Assembly: GCA_964489215.1 (NCBI GenBank)
Contig: CAZAYB010000054.1
Span: 1-13,687, forward strand
Length of the DNA stretch: 13,687 bases
From: CAZAYB01 sp964489215
Lineage (GTDB): Bacteria; Planctomycetota; Phycisphaerae; Sedimentisphaerales; Anaerohalosphaeraceae
Direction: 5' to 3'
Part shown: positions 1 to 8,455 of the stretch, piece by piece
Layout of the letters: each line of letters begins with the position of its first letter
Position numbering within the stretch: the stretch's first letter is position 1
The notes under the pieces: model-generated
What the model was told of the DNA's origin: nothing
Databases searched by the model: none
What the model saw: the letters and a program-made list of their open reading frames with translations, nothing else
Program-made: the position numbers and the translations under genes

Positions 1-87
1 CGAGCCAGGTGCCGCGCAGCCGGGCCGCATGGGGTGTGTCCTCGAAGTCCCGCAAGAACCGCGTGACCGCTGCGGTATCGTTGGTCG
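1..87. other. GC-rich end segment, probable chimeric join or contamination
   Basis: By direct count roughly two thirds of the first 90 bases are G or C (61/90), against a clearly AT-rich sequence immediately after. The change falls at a run of seven A (88-94). In the solute-binding protein frame this part gives an Arg/Pro/Gly-rich tail. Shifting by one base at the homopolymer gives a more natural-looking peptide on the minus strand (STNDTAAVTRFLRDFEDT), as if a piece of another, high-GC gene had been joined here. I do not recognise that peptide. Confidence 0.6.
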
Positions 88-756
88 AAAAAAACAATTT
101 AATATCCTGTCGGCAACCCAGATAATCGTAACATAATCTTTTTTGTAAGTACTGGCGTGAGGAGGCAGTCCCATTTCCTTGATTTTCCGGAAGGTGCTTA
201 TCATTTCTGTCCATGTTTCAGGTGTAACGACGCCGGCTTTTTCGTAAATTTTTTTGTTATAAAAATATCCTGTGCCGTATTGAGTAAAGGGGAGCATATA
301 TAAATGACCAGCCGGGTCCAATAGATGAGATATGGCAGAAGGAAAAAATAATTTTATCCATTTTTTCTTTTGGGGGTCGAAGCGGTTAGGTTTTTCGACA
401 AGCGAATCAAAATTGGTTATCATATCGTCCTGGCCATATCTCCAGAACAAATCTACATTTTCGAGAATCATTATTTCCGGTGCCCGGCCAGCCAGAAATC
501 GAGACTGAAGCCACATTTCGTAAAGCTCATAGGGTACGCTCTGGACATTTACGTTAATTCCCGTTTTGGCTGTGAAGTCTTCAGCAACCGGCCGCAATCC
601 TTGAAGCAGATCATAGTAAAACGTGCAGGCGATTATAGATCTTCCTCTGCTTTGTTCAGCTATTCTGTCAGGAACAAGGTCAAAGTCAATGCCCCTGGCA
701 GACAGCAACGAAGGCAAAAGGAATAAAAAAGTTGATATCAAAAAAGATTGTTTCAT
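1..756 (-). CDS. Extracellular solute-binding protein of a sugar ABC transporter (3' end missing)
   Basis: Periplasmic or surface sugar-binding subunit of an ABC importer (family 1 solute-binding protein type); it would hand oligosaccharides to permeases probably encoded further left. An ATG at 756 opens a 252-codon frame that stays open to base 1. Residues 1-20 form a classic signal peptide (hydrophobic run FLISTFLFLLPSLLSA). Residues 40-65 and 150-195 carry the family pattern, including the stretch LPFTQYGTGYFYNKK followed by AGVVTPETWTEM. The family is usually about 400-450 residues, so only the N-terminal half is present. The start is 7 bp after the GH2 stop and has no clear Shine-Dalgarno sequence, which suggests translational coupling. 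From about residue 221 the sequence stops looking like a solute-binding protein, exactly where the DNA becomes GC-rich (bases 1-87), so the last 30 residues should not be trusted. Confidence 0.85.
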   Translation of the reverse strand, partial: MKQSFLISTFLFLLPSLLSARGIDFDLVPDRIAEQSRGRSIIACTFYYDLLQGLRPVAEDFTAKTGINVNVQSVPYELYEMWLQSRFLAGRAPEIMILENVDLFWRYGQDDMITNFDSLVEKPNRFDPQKKKWIKLFFPSAISHLLDPAGHLYMLPFTQYGTGYFYNKKIYEKAGVVTPETWTEMISTFRKIKEMGLPPHASTYKKDYVTIIWVADRILNCFFRPTIPQRSRGSCGTSRTHPMRPGCAAPGS

Positions 757-763
757 TACAGTA

Positions 764-2659
764 TCAAGGTTTGTTGTCTTTATCAATGTTTTGATAAAAA
801 TCACTTACTATTTTGTATGAGGGCTTTTTCTTTCTTTGTAAGCTTACAAGGCCTTTCAGGTTCACACCTTTCCAGGCTGTGGGGTGGGTAGATTTGATCC
901 TGTGCGGGTCGTAAAAATCTGCATACACCCAAATCATCGCTCCGCTGACATAATTCTTTCTGGAAGGAGCATAAATCTGTTCCAGATGCTCTTTTAAGTG
1001 TTCACATTGATGAATTAGTGAATAGTTCTTTCGTGAATGATATTTTTCCCTTTCAATATTACCGTCTGGTGCAGCACCGGCTCCAAGTTCACTTATGACG
1101 ATTGGTTTTTGAGGATGCAGGGCGTGTATCTCATCAAGTTTAGGACCCAGGTCCGAGTCGGTCCCGTAATACCAGCCATAATATTCATTCAGAGCTATTA
1201 TATCTACTTGGTCATAGCATAAGTCTGAGACGCCGCTGATACTGTCTTTTCCCCTGTGTCTATCTGATGCAAATGTTACAAGCCGTGTTGAGTCCATGGA
1301 TTTTACAAGTGAAACAGTTTTTTTTACATATTCAAGGGCAGCCGGACGGTCGGATTTGAATTCGTTACCTATAGACCATATCGCAATCGAAGGGTATTTA
1401 CGATACTGCTCGACCATCGCTTTTAACTGTTCCTTTCCGTAAAGCTGATATATTTCTGGGTCGGAGAGCGATTCTGTTTTCGTTTTCCATGCGGGTATTT
1501 CCGTCCAGACAATAAATCCTTTCTCATTGCATATTTCATAGAAATAAGGGTGTTGCGTATAATGGCCGGTTCGTACAAAGTTAACGTTGAGTTTCTCAAT
1601 GTCGTCAAGAGTTGACTTGATTAAACTTCTCGGCAGAGCATTGCCGTAATCGGGATGTTCTTCATGAACATTTATACCACGTATCACCAACGGTTTTGAA
1701 TTAAGCAGTATTTGTGAGCCTTCTATTTTTATCTCACGGAAAGCTGCCTGTATTTCTATTTTATGTTCGCTGTCATTTTTTAATTTGCATATAAGCCTGT
1801 AAAGGTCTGGGTTTTTTGGCGACCACTCTTTGACTTTTCTCAAACGGTCATTGAAGGTGATAAGATTATTGCCGGGCTGCAAATTTACAGTTCTGCTTTT
1901 TTTAAAGAGGATGTTATTTTTATTGTCGAGAATGGCTGTTTCAGCCTTGGTCATTTTGAAATAATCAAGGGAATTATGTAATTGAACTTTAATAGAAAAA
2001 TCCCATTGCTCCTTTGCCTGTGCTGTTTCAAGATAAAGATTGCTGATGTTACAAGCGGGTCTGAAATCGATATAAACATCTCTGTAAATGCCGCCGTAGT
2101 ACCACCATCCGTCCCAATTGCTGTCGGGAATAGCTTTTGCTAATATTTCATTGTCAACCATAACGATAATCTCGTTTTGACCCGCTTTGAGGTGATCAGA
2201 AATATCGATTTCAAAGGGTATCCACCCAAAATGATTTTCACCTGCTAAAAAACCGTTCACCCAAATTTTTGACCTTAGAGCGACACCGAGAAAACGAAGC
2301 ATAGCCTGTTTGTTTTTGAAATGGCCAGCACTTAATTTAAATGACTTTTTGTACCATGTTTTTCCCTGGTAATATTTTTTTTCTCCCATGTTATAAGTAC
2401 AAGGGACCATTTTTCGGGACCAATCTGATAGGGGGATCGCATCTTTGAGTGCGCATAAATCACTTCTGGGGTCAAAGCAGAACATCCACTCTCCATTGAG
2501 AGACAGTTTAGGGCTGTTAGATTTGATATCAAAATTTCCTGTTGAAAGCTTAATGTTTTTGTTGTTTTGTTTTTCTGAAGTGCATGAAAAAAGACAAATA
2601 CTTATAATTATAAGAGTTGAACATTTTAGAAAGAATCTGTTATTGATATTCCAGTACAT
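764..2659 (-). CDS. GH2 family beta-glucuronidase-like lipoprotein
   Basis: A 631-residue glycoside hydrolase of family 2, predicted to release terminal beta-linked sugars, most likely glucuronic acid, at the cell surface or in the periplasm. Residues 1-26 are a lipoprotein signal peptide ending in the lipobox LFSC (Cys26). Residues about 50-200 form the sugar-binding jelly-roll (LNGEWMF, WVNGFLAG, WWYYGGIYRDV), 205-310 the Ig-like domain, and 315-620 the TIM barrel. The barrel opens with RGINVHEEHPDYG and holds the acid/base in SIGNE (Glu433) and the nucleophile in VISELGAG (Glu524). NEYYGWYYG (491-499) resembles the beta-glucuronidase signature, and Asn600-Leu-Lys602 matches the Asn-x-Lys motif that contacts the glucuronate carboxylate in this family. 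Length is normal. The ATG has AAGGA 8 nt upstream. It lies 52 bp after the GH97 gene and 7 bp before the binding-protein gene, so it is probably in the same transcript. A beta-galactosidase is less likely because of the Asn-x-Lys motif. Confidence 0.88.
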   Translation of the reverse strand: MYWNINNRFFLKCSTLIIISICLFSCTSEKQNNKNIKLSTGNFDIKSNSPKLSLNGEWMFCFDPRSDLCALKDAIPLSDWSRKMVPCTYNMGEKKYYQGKTWYKKSFKLSAGHFKNKQAMLRFLGVALRSKIWVNGFLAGENHFGWIPFEIDISDHLKAGQNEIIVMVDNEILAKAIPDSNWDGWWYYGGIYRDVYIDFRPACNISNLYLETAQAKEQWDFSIKVQLHNSLDYFKMTKAETAILDNKNNILFKKSRTVNLQPGNNLITFNDRLRKVKEWSPKNPDLYRLICKLKNDSEHKIEIQAAFREIKIEGSQILLNSKPLVIRGINVHEEHPDYGNALPRSLIKSTLDDIEKLNVNFVRTGHYTQHPYFYEICNEKGFIVWTEIPAWKTKTESLSDPEIYQLYGKEQLKAMVEQYRKYPSIAIWSIGNEFKSDRPAALEYVKKTVSLVKSMDSTRLVTFASDRHRGKDSISGVSDLCYDQVDIIALNEYYGWYYGTDSDLGPKLDEIHALHPQKPIVISELGAGAAPDGNIEREKYHSRKNYSLIHQCEHLKEHLEQIYAPSRKNYVSGAMIWVYADFYDPHRIKSTHPTAWKGVNLKGLVSLQRKKKPSYKIVSDFYQNIDKDNKP

Positions 2660-2690
2660 ATTGCGTTTCCTTTCATTGAAATGCAGATCT

Positions 2691-2700
2691 ATTGCCGATT
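2691..2700. repeat. 10-bp intergenic motif, copy 1 (AATCGGCAAT on the minus strand)
   Basis: ATTGCCGATT on the plus strand sits in the 52-bp spacer between the GH97 and GH2 genes. The identical 10-mer occurs in the spacer before the discoidin-DUF4091-GH28 gene (8531-8540). In both places it lies shortly after the stop codon of the preceding gene. It may be a regulator site or a processing signal, or a coincidence; no function is recognised. Confidence 0.3.
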
Positions 2701-2711
2701 GGTAAATGATG

Positions 2712-4634
2712 CTAAAGCGGGGACAACACTGCTGCGTAACCTCCGCCTTTATTCAATTTAATAATCAATGTTTCGTTTCTGTCTGTCTTTGTCTTGTCCT
2801 GACTGTAAGCATTGCTCTGTTCGGATACGTCTTTGAATTGTGTCAAAGAATACTGCTTCTGATCAAGGAAGTTCAGTTTGAGCTTTACTTCATTCTTTTC
2901 ATAACCGTTCAGTATTCCTATATACCAGCATTTATTTTTACGTCTTGCAAAAGCTGCTTTTTTACCTATTTCGCTGAAAGGCAAAACTATGGTTTCATCC
3001 CATACAGTGGGCATGTTCTTTATGAAATTACAAGCAGGATTGTCAAGGATGTTCCGGGGATGTTCGGCGTATACCATTAAAGGGCTGGTAAAAACAATGA
3101 GAGTCGCGAGCTGATGAGACCATGTAGTTTCACCTTTTCGCTCAGAAAAGCTTAAGGGGGTGTAATCTGCGTGACCAGCCAGAAAACGTGTAAAAGGCAG
3201 AATTGTATTATGTCGTGCCCAGGCTCTCAGGCCGCGTTCAAGCCCGTAAATTCCCTCTCTGGTCATTTCATTTGGGTATGTTCTGTTCAGTCCGGTTGGT
3301 TTGTTGGATCCGTGAAAATTAACCATAAGATTATAATCTGCTGCATCTTGCAGTGTCTGATTATAAAAATTGACCATTTTCTTTGATTCACTATTCATGA
3401 AGTCTATTTTTACTCCTGACACACCCGCTTGCCTGCATTTTTGGAAAAAGTCTAACCTTTCATTCTTGTTATATATTCCTTTTATTCCTTTTCGGTCTTT
3501 ACAGGCTTTCCAGACCCACGTATTAACATTATATTTTTTCGAATAATCAACCAACTCTTTAATTAGATCCCACTTCTTTTTGCCGGTATGTTCTTTGTCC
3601 CAGTGTCCCCATCCTTCGTCTATAAGATTGTATTCGAAACCCAATTGCCCGGCAAGTTGAGCGTATAATTTCATGTTTTTATATGTTACGCCTCCTCCAC
3701 CGAGCCAGCTCCAAACACATCTGCCGGGTTTTATCCACGAAGCTGATGACAGCTTTTCATCGGGTTCTGGGCAGCAGTTATAAATAATATCACAGTTTAC
3801 GAGTGTGTTGAGGTCCTGCCCTGTCATTATCACCCGCCATGGAGTTGTAATGTCAGTGGTAAGTCGAAAATTACCGCCGGATTTAAAATACTCTCTAAGT
3901 ACCGTATTATTTCCGTTTTTTTGTGCCATAAGACTCATGCCGGTGAAATTTATAAGAGCAGCTTCTGTAATGGCGAGAAAGCCGTTTTTGTCGGGCAGTT
4001 CTACAGTGACCGGCGGAGCCATGAATGTTTCGTGAGCAATGTCAGATAAAACAATACGATTGTAACAGCCTTCGTATTCCTCTGTATTAGTATGGTACCA
4101 TAATAAGCTATTGTCTGGCAGATCAAAAAAAGTTCCTCCGTAAGCCGAGACCTCTCGCTTTTGCGAATTTTCAAAAACAAGCCTGAAAGCCAATCCGTCA
4201 TTATAAGCTCTAGCCTCAAAAAATCCTGGCATATTGAGTTTTTGGTTTATTAAGTGAATTTTAACTGTATTGCAATGATTTTTTGCTTTCGAATGAACTG
4301 AGCGTATTGGATATGTTTGGGAAATATTTGAATATTCAGTTCTTTTAATCAAGATATTTTCTGTAAGATTTTGGCCGTCAACGATTATACCGACAGGAGA
4401 GTTGTTAATCACGGCAGCCTCATTTAAATACATCTTAAAATGCAACTTGTTGTTTCTGGTGTTAAACTCAGCTTTCAGGTTAGAGTCTGGACTTTTCAAG
4501 AAAGTGTCCGCATACACGGCGTTGAAAAAGATTAGAAGAGAGAAAGATAAAGTAAAAGAAACTTTCGTTTTGCATTTCTTAAAAGAAATAAATCTGTCTT
4601 TTGCTGATTTTAGTAATTTCATTTTTCTGTCCAT
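2712..4634 (-). CDS. GH97 family glycosidase, retaining (alpha-galactosidase-like) type
   Basis: A 640-residue secreted glycoside hydrolase of family 97 (the SusB family), expected to cleave alpha-linked galactose or glucose. A basic n-region is followed by a hydrophobic stretch (about 26-42) with a signal peptidase I site after VYA. The N-terminal beta-supersandwich covers about 45-295 (SPDSNLKAEF, YNDGLAFRLVF), the barrel about 300-560 (CVWSWLGGGGVTYKNMKLY, LIDEGW), and a small C-terminal beta domain ends the protein. In GVKIDFMNSE, Asp411 occupies the nucleophile position of retaining GH97 enzymes; inverting SusB-type members lack it. Glu466 in EGIYGLE, 55 residues on, fits the acid/base position; HGSNKPTGLNRTYPN is a family hallmark. 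The ATG at 4634 has AGGA 5 nt upstream and overlaps the previous gene by 16 bp. A second ATG at 4622 (codon 5) forms an ATGA overlap with that gene's stop, so either start implies translational coupling. Confidence 0.88.
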   Translation of the reverse strand: MDRKMKLLKSAKDRFISFKKCKTKVSFTLSFSLLIFFNAVYADTFLKSPDSNLKAEFNTRNNKLHFKMYLNEAAVINNSPVGIIVDGQNLTENILIKRTEYSNISQTYPIRSVHSKAKNHCNTVKIHLINQKLNMPGFFEARAYNDGLAFRLVFENSQKREVSAYGGTFFDLPDNSLLWYHTNTEEYEGCYNRIVLSDIAHETFMAPPVTVELPDKNGFLAITEAALINFTGMSLMAQKNGNNTVLREYFKSGGNFRLTTDITTPWRVIMTGQDLNTLVNCDIIYNCCPEPDEKLSSASWIKPGRCVWSWLGGGGVTYKNMKLYAQLAGQLGFEYNLIDEGWGHWDKEHTGKKKWDLIKELVDYSKKYNVNTWVWKACKDRKGIKGIYNKNERLDFFQKCRQAGVSGVKIDFMNSESKKMVNFYNQTLQDAADYNLMVNFHGSNKPTGLNRTYPNEMTREGIYGLERGLRAWARHNTILPFTRFLAGHADYTPLSFSERKGETTWSHQLATLIVFTSPLMVYAEHPRNILDNPACNFIKNMPTVWDETIVLPFSEIGKKAAFARRKNKCWYIGILNGYEKNEVKLKLNFLDQKQYSLTQFKDVSEQSNAYSQDKTKTDRNETLIIKLNKGGGYAAVLSPL

Positions 4635-7600
4635 TTAAATCCTGAAGTTCTTGTCAGCCTTGGCTTTAGTTGATTTGAAGTTTCTAATCTTACACATTTA
4701 AGCACTGCATCTTTGACGTCAGTGCATGATATTGCACTTTTGGCTGAAGCTTCGATATTGTGAAACATAAAATTTTCAAACGGTTTTTCGACCAGGCCGG
4801 TTATTTCACAAAACCAGTCTGCCTCTGGGCTTCGGCATTGTATATTCGATATACGAATGTCTCTAATGTGTGGGGTGCCCGCATTGACTTGCTGAGGTGT
4901 GCTTGAATCATACATTCCCGTAATCTCGAAAACCTTTTTTCTCATATTTTCAATTTTCAAATTATTGATTCTTACTGCCTCTACAACCCCACCTCTGCCT
5001 CTGGCGGTTTTTATTCGTATGGCTCTGTCAGCGTTTTTTAGCAGACAGTTTTCGATTAATACATTTCTGATTCCTCCGCTGGTTTCTGATCCGATTGCCA
5101 CTGAACTTGCATCACTGAAATTCATTGTGCAGTTTCTTACAATAACATTTTCGGTGGGTATGTTTATTCTAAGTCCGTCTTCATTATATCCGCTTTTTAT
5201 TGCTATGCAGTCATCGCCGTTATAAAAGACGCAGTTTTCGATAATTACATTTTTGCTTGAGTCTGGGTCAACCCCGTCGGTGTTTGGGCCGTTGGCTGAA
5301 GTTTTTATTCCGGAAATCAATACATTTTCGCAATAGGTTGGGTGAACCATCCAGAAAGGTGAATCCTTAATTGTTATGTCCTGGATAATTACATTTTGAC
5401 AATTTCTCAAATCAATCAGCATTGGCCTTGGAAAAAACCATCCAACGGATCTGTGGGGTTTGTTTTTGTTGCCATTTAGTATTTTTTTATGGTGTTCATT
5501 TATAGGTTCAAGAGGCTGATTTTTTTTGAATTTCCTTTTGAAGTCCCTGTAACGGCGCCACCATTTTTTGCCGTTGCCATTGATTTTACCTTTGCCGGTA
5601 ATGGCAATATTTTTGGCGTTATCGGCGTAGATGAGAGCAGAATAGCCCACTATTTCTATTCCTTCGTGCCGGACAGGCCTGATTGGATAATGGGTGAAAG
5701 TATCACTGAAAAAAAGTACAGCATTCTCGGCAAGATTTAATTCTACATTACTCTTTAATTGAATTGGCTTGCAGAGGAATCTTCCATCTGGTATTTTCAC
5801 AACTCCGCCGCCGCTTTTACTGCACTTGGTTATCGCTCGGTTTATAGCATTGCTGTCAAATAACTCATCGTCTGCAACAGCGCCGAATTTGGTTATATCA
5901 AAAAAACCGTTCTCACAAGTCCCCTTATGCTTTGGGTCTTTATTAAGAACCTGCCATATTCTTTTTCTTTGTTTTTCGCTTACCGATCTGTCTTTTTTTG
6001 TTTTCCAGTGCAGATGTGTAGTGTATATTTCAGGATTAGCATCCCACAGGCTCAGTTCTTTGCTGGTGTAATCAATCAACGGCTGAACTGTTTTGTTCAG
6101 TACATCATAAAGAAGTTTTTCGAATTGTTCGCTTTTTGCGACGGATTTTTCATTCTTAATTCTTTCTTTAAGCATAACAAGGTACTCATAATCCTGTCGG
6201 CCTTCATAAATAGCTTTCCAGTGCTTAGTGATATATGTTTTTTTGTTATTGGAGTAAAAAGGCGAATAGATTAGTTTTTCAATTGCGTAATCATTGAAAT
6301 TGGAATCTTCCGGAAGGTCATAGAATTGCCAGTAACCGGAGCCGGTTGCTTTGTATTTGTAACAGACCCACTGCTGGAGCAGATAATAATAATAGGGGTC
6401 AAAACTTCTGGCCGGCGTTAGAGTGTTATAAAATGAAAACTCCTTTTTCTGGTCAATCATGTTTTTATAAAAGTCCTGAGCCTGTGATTTTTCGAGAAAA
6501 TTCAGAAATATCTGATAGTGAGCGCAGATGTCATCGGAGACGGAGTATATCGTTTCTCCATCAATTACATCCGCCTCAGTTTTTGGATAGCCATGAACTG
6601 TATCCACGAATATTTTAATTTTTGACTTTTGATTTTCAGTTCCCTTTTTTATAGCAAGGGCAGTCTTTACTGATCTTATTTGCTGATCGGCTGTATGAGG
6701 TTCATCGACGGGTATTATGTAGACGCTCTGTTTTATGTCTTTTTGTAAAAGATATTTGTTAAAGGCGTTTGCAAGTTCTTCTACACGTTTAAAGTATCTT
6801 TTGGGCTGTTTTGAAAAACTTACAGTGCCAAAGACAGTTCTTAGTCCTGTTATGTAATAGTTATCAGCAAAGTCAAAGGTGTCAATCCAGTTGTCAATCT
6901 CGGTAAAGTCTGGTTTCACGATAAGTTCGTCTTTATTATCGAAAAAACTGTCATCAAGGTTTGGCAGGTATGAGCCGGGTATCCATGGCCTATTGTACTT
7001 AAACTCTTTCATAATGTTCAGGAGGGTTTTGATCTGGTCTTTTGTGAGATTGTACCTTTTTTTGGTTGCACTGGTTATATAGTCCCACATTCCCAGGTCA
7101 AGTGTGAGTTTTTTTGGGAAAGGATGCCTGGATATATTAATTTCAAAATTAATTTTTGTTGAGTTTTTATCGTCTGTAATTATTACAGGTATGTTGTAAG
7201 TGCCGGTTTTTAAGGTTTTCGGTTTAAAATCGATCCACAACTGCTGCGTCATTCCGGAGGGGATATAAAGGTTGTTTTCCTGGATTGATTCAAAGGGGTC
7301 GTCAAGGATGTTATAGACGAGACAGTTCATTTGGTTATCATTGCACAGGACTTTGCGAAGATAAACGAAATCTGATTTTTTAATTTTTTCGGGCAGCTGG
7401 ATTGAGACTTTGACATTTTTGTCAAAAGATTCACAATTGGTGATGTTTATCACCTGTCCTCTCTGTTCGCCGTTGGCTAAAAATAACTTTTTTTCTGTGT
7501 CTGTTTTTTCAGGGACTGAGTAAACATCGACTGGATTCCATTTAGTGTCAAGCCATGTTATAATTCCTTGGTTCCCTTTTTTGTTCAAAATCTCAGCATT

Positions 7601-8446
7601 AATTCTGAGCAGTTCAAAATCTATTTCGGTGTTGGGAACAATAGTCGAAAAGGTTTTATAATCAAGCTGGCTGGAACATAAGTCACTGAGCATCTTGCTT
7701 ACATTGTCAAAACGGCCGGCAGAATCAATGCCTAATAATTGGCATTCATTTTTCATCTGTTCTGCTTCTGAGACGATTCTGGTTGAATATTTAAGCTTTG
7801 TGAAAAGCTCTTTGCCTTCTCCTGTAACTTTCAAAAAATCAGTTTCATCAGATACGGAAGCATCTGGATTGCCCAAAACCTCTATCTCATCGGCAACGTG
7901 GATATATGCTACCTGATTTATAACCAGCTTTATATATCTGGCATTGGCTGAAAAGTTTCTTGATTTTATTTTGTAATTGATTGGCTCTTCAGTTGTAGGT
8001 TTTCCGTATTCGGGCAGGGTCGGTTTATTGTCCTGTATCATATCTGTAATGAGCTGATATGTTTTCCCGTCAAGGCTGGTCAGTACGTAAATATTTTTAG
8101 GCCAGAAGAAGCCATGAATGCCGGCAGAAGTAACATAAGTTACCTGATTTACCCTCGATGTTTTTTCCAGATCTATTTCAATGGTTATCCACGGTTTGGC
8201 TCTCCATGCAACTGAGGATTTTCTAAACCATAAAAAAGGTTCGCCGGTCTGATTCAGTGAAGTGTGTCCATCTGTCAGCTGAATAATGTCATTTTCATCC
8301 GCGCAGTTACCATACCTGTTGCCAGGATGGAATTGGGTACAAGTATATTTCTTATTAAGGGCAATGTTATATGAGGGCTTGTCGGAAAAAACAGAAATTG
8401 CCAGTAATGAAATCAGCAATGATGGAAAAATCAATTTAAAATTCAT
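4619..8446 (-). CDS. Secreted multidomain enzyme: discoidin-like + GH123-like (DUF4091) + GH28 polygalacturonase-like
   Basis: A 1275-residue protein, numbered from the ATG at 8446. Residues 1-21 are a signal peptide. About 25-192 form an F5/8-type C (discoidin-like) carbohydrate-binding module. About 285-445 form a beta-sandwich of the type that precedes GH123 catalytic domains, and 448-800 a DUF4091/GH123-like barrel with the Asp581-Glu582 pair (YIIPVDEPHT) and the closing pattern YEGRQDYEYL. After a basic linker (810-845) comes a full right-handed beta-helix GH28 domain (847-1275), with GPNTDG (Asp1058), NGDDC (Asp1078, Asp1079) and RIK (1144-1146). The usual GHG is replaced by SVAIGSE. 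GH28 enzymes hydrolyse galacturonan or related pectic links; GH123 relatives are beta-N-acetylgalactosaminidases, but DUF4091 substrates are uncertain. A longer frame from TTG at 8476 exists; I prefer the ATG because AAGGA lies 10 nt upstream and it starts a clean signal peptide. No second signal peptide or start precedes the GH28 part, supporting a true fusion. Confidence 0.85.
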   Translation of the reverse strand: MNFKLIFPSLLISLLAISVFSDKPSYNIALNKKYTCTQFHPGNRYGNCADENDIIQLTDGHTSLNQTGEPFLWFRKSSVAWRAKPWITIEIDLEKTSRVNQVTYVTSAGIHGFFWPKNIYVLTSLDGKTYQLITDMIQDNKPTLPEYGKPTTEEPINYKIKSRNFSANARYIKLVINQVAYIHVADEIEVLGNPDASVSDETDFLKVTGEGKELFTKLKYSTRIVSEAEQMKNECQLLGIDSAGRFDNVSKMLSDLCSSQLDYKTFSTIVPNTEIDFELLRINAEILNKKGNQGIITWLDTKWNPVDVYSVPEKTDTEKKLFLANGEQRGQVINITNCESFDKNVKVSIQLPEKIKKSDFVYLRKVLCNDNQMNCLVYNILDDPFESIQENNLYIPSGMTQQLWIDFKPKTLKTGTYNIPVIITDDKNSTKINFEINISRHPFPKKLTLDLGMWDYITSATKKRYNLTKDQIKTLLNIMKEFKYNRPWIPGSYLPNLDDSFFDNKDELIVKPDFTEIDNWIDTFDFADNYYITGLRTVFGTVSFSKQPKRYFKRVEELANAFNKYLLQKDIKQSVYIIPVDEPHTADQQIRSVKTALAIKKGTENQKSKIKIFVDTVHGYPKTEADVIDGETIYSVSDDICAHYQIFLNFLEKSQAQDFYKNMIDQKKEFSFYNTLTPARSFDPYYYYLLQQWVCYKYKATGSGYWQFYDLPEDSNFNDYAIEKLIYSPFYSNNKKTYITKHWKAIYEGRQDYEYLVMLKERIKNEKSVAKSEQFEKLLYDVLNKTVQPLIDYTSKELSLWDANPEIYTTHLHWKTKKDRSVSEKQRKRIWQVLNKDPKHKGTCENGFFDITKFGAVADDELFDSNAINRAITKCSKSGGGVVKIPDGRFLCKPIQLKSNVELNLAENAVLFFSDTFTHYPIRPVRHEGIEIVGYSALIYADNAKNIAITGKGKINGNGKKWWRRYRDFKRKFKKNQPLEPINEHHKKILNGNKNKPHRSVGWFFPRPMLIDLRNCQNVIIQDITIKDSPFWMVHPTYCENVLISGIKTSANGPNTDGVDPDSSKNVIIENCVFYNGDDCIAIKSGYNEDGLRINIPTENVIVRNCTMNFSDASSVAIGSETSGGIRNVLIENCLLKNADRAIRIKTARGRGGVVEAVRINNLKIENMRKKVFEITGMYDSSTPQQVNAGTPHIRDIRISNIQCRSPEADWFCEITGLVEKPFENFMFHNIEASAKSAISCTDVKDAVLKCVRLETSNQLKPRLTRTSGFKWTEK

Positions 8447-8455
8447 AAATGTCAG

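Noticed and set aside
370..726. 118-residue plus-strand open frame
   Set aside because: Antisense to the solute-binding protein, whose signal peptide and family motifs are clear; the plus-strand peptide has no recognisable features.
2706..3080. 124-residue plus-strand open frame with hydrophobic stretches
   Set aside because: Antisense to the C-terminal part of the GH97 gene; the hydrophobicity comes from the reverse complement of Lys/Asn/Glu-rich codons.
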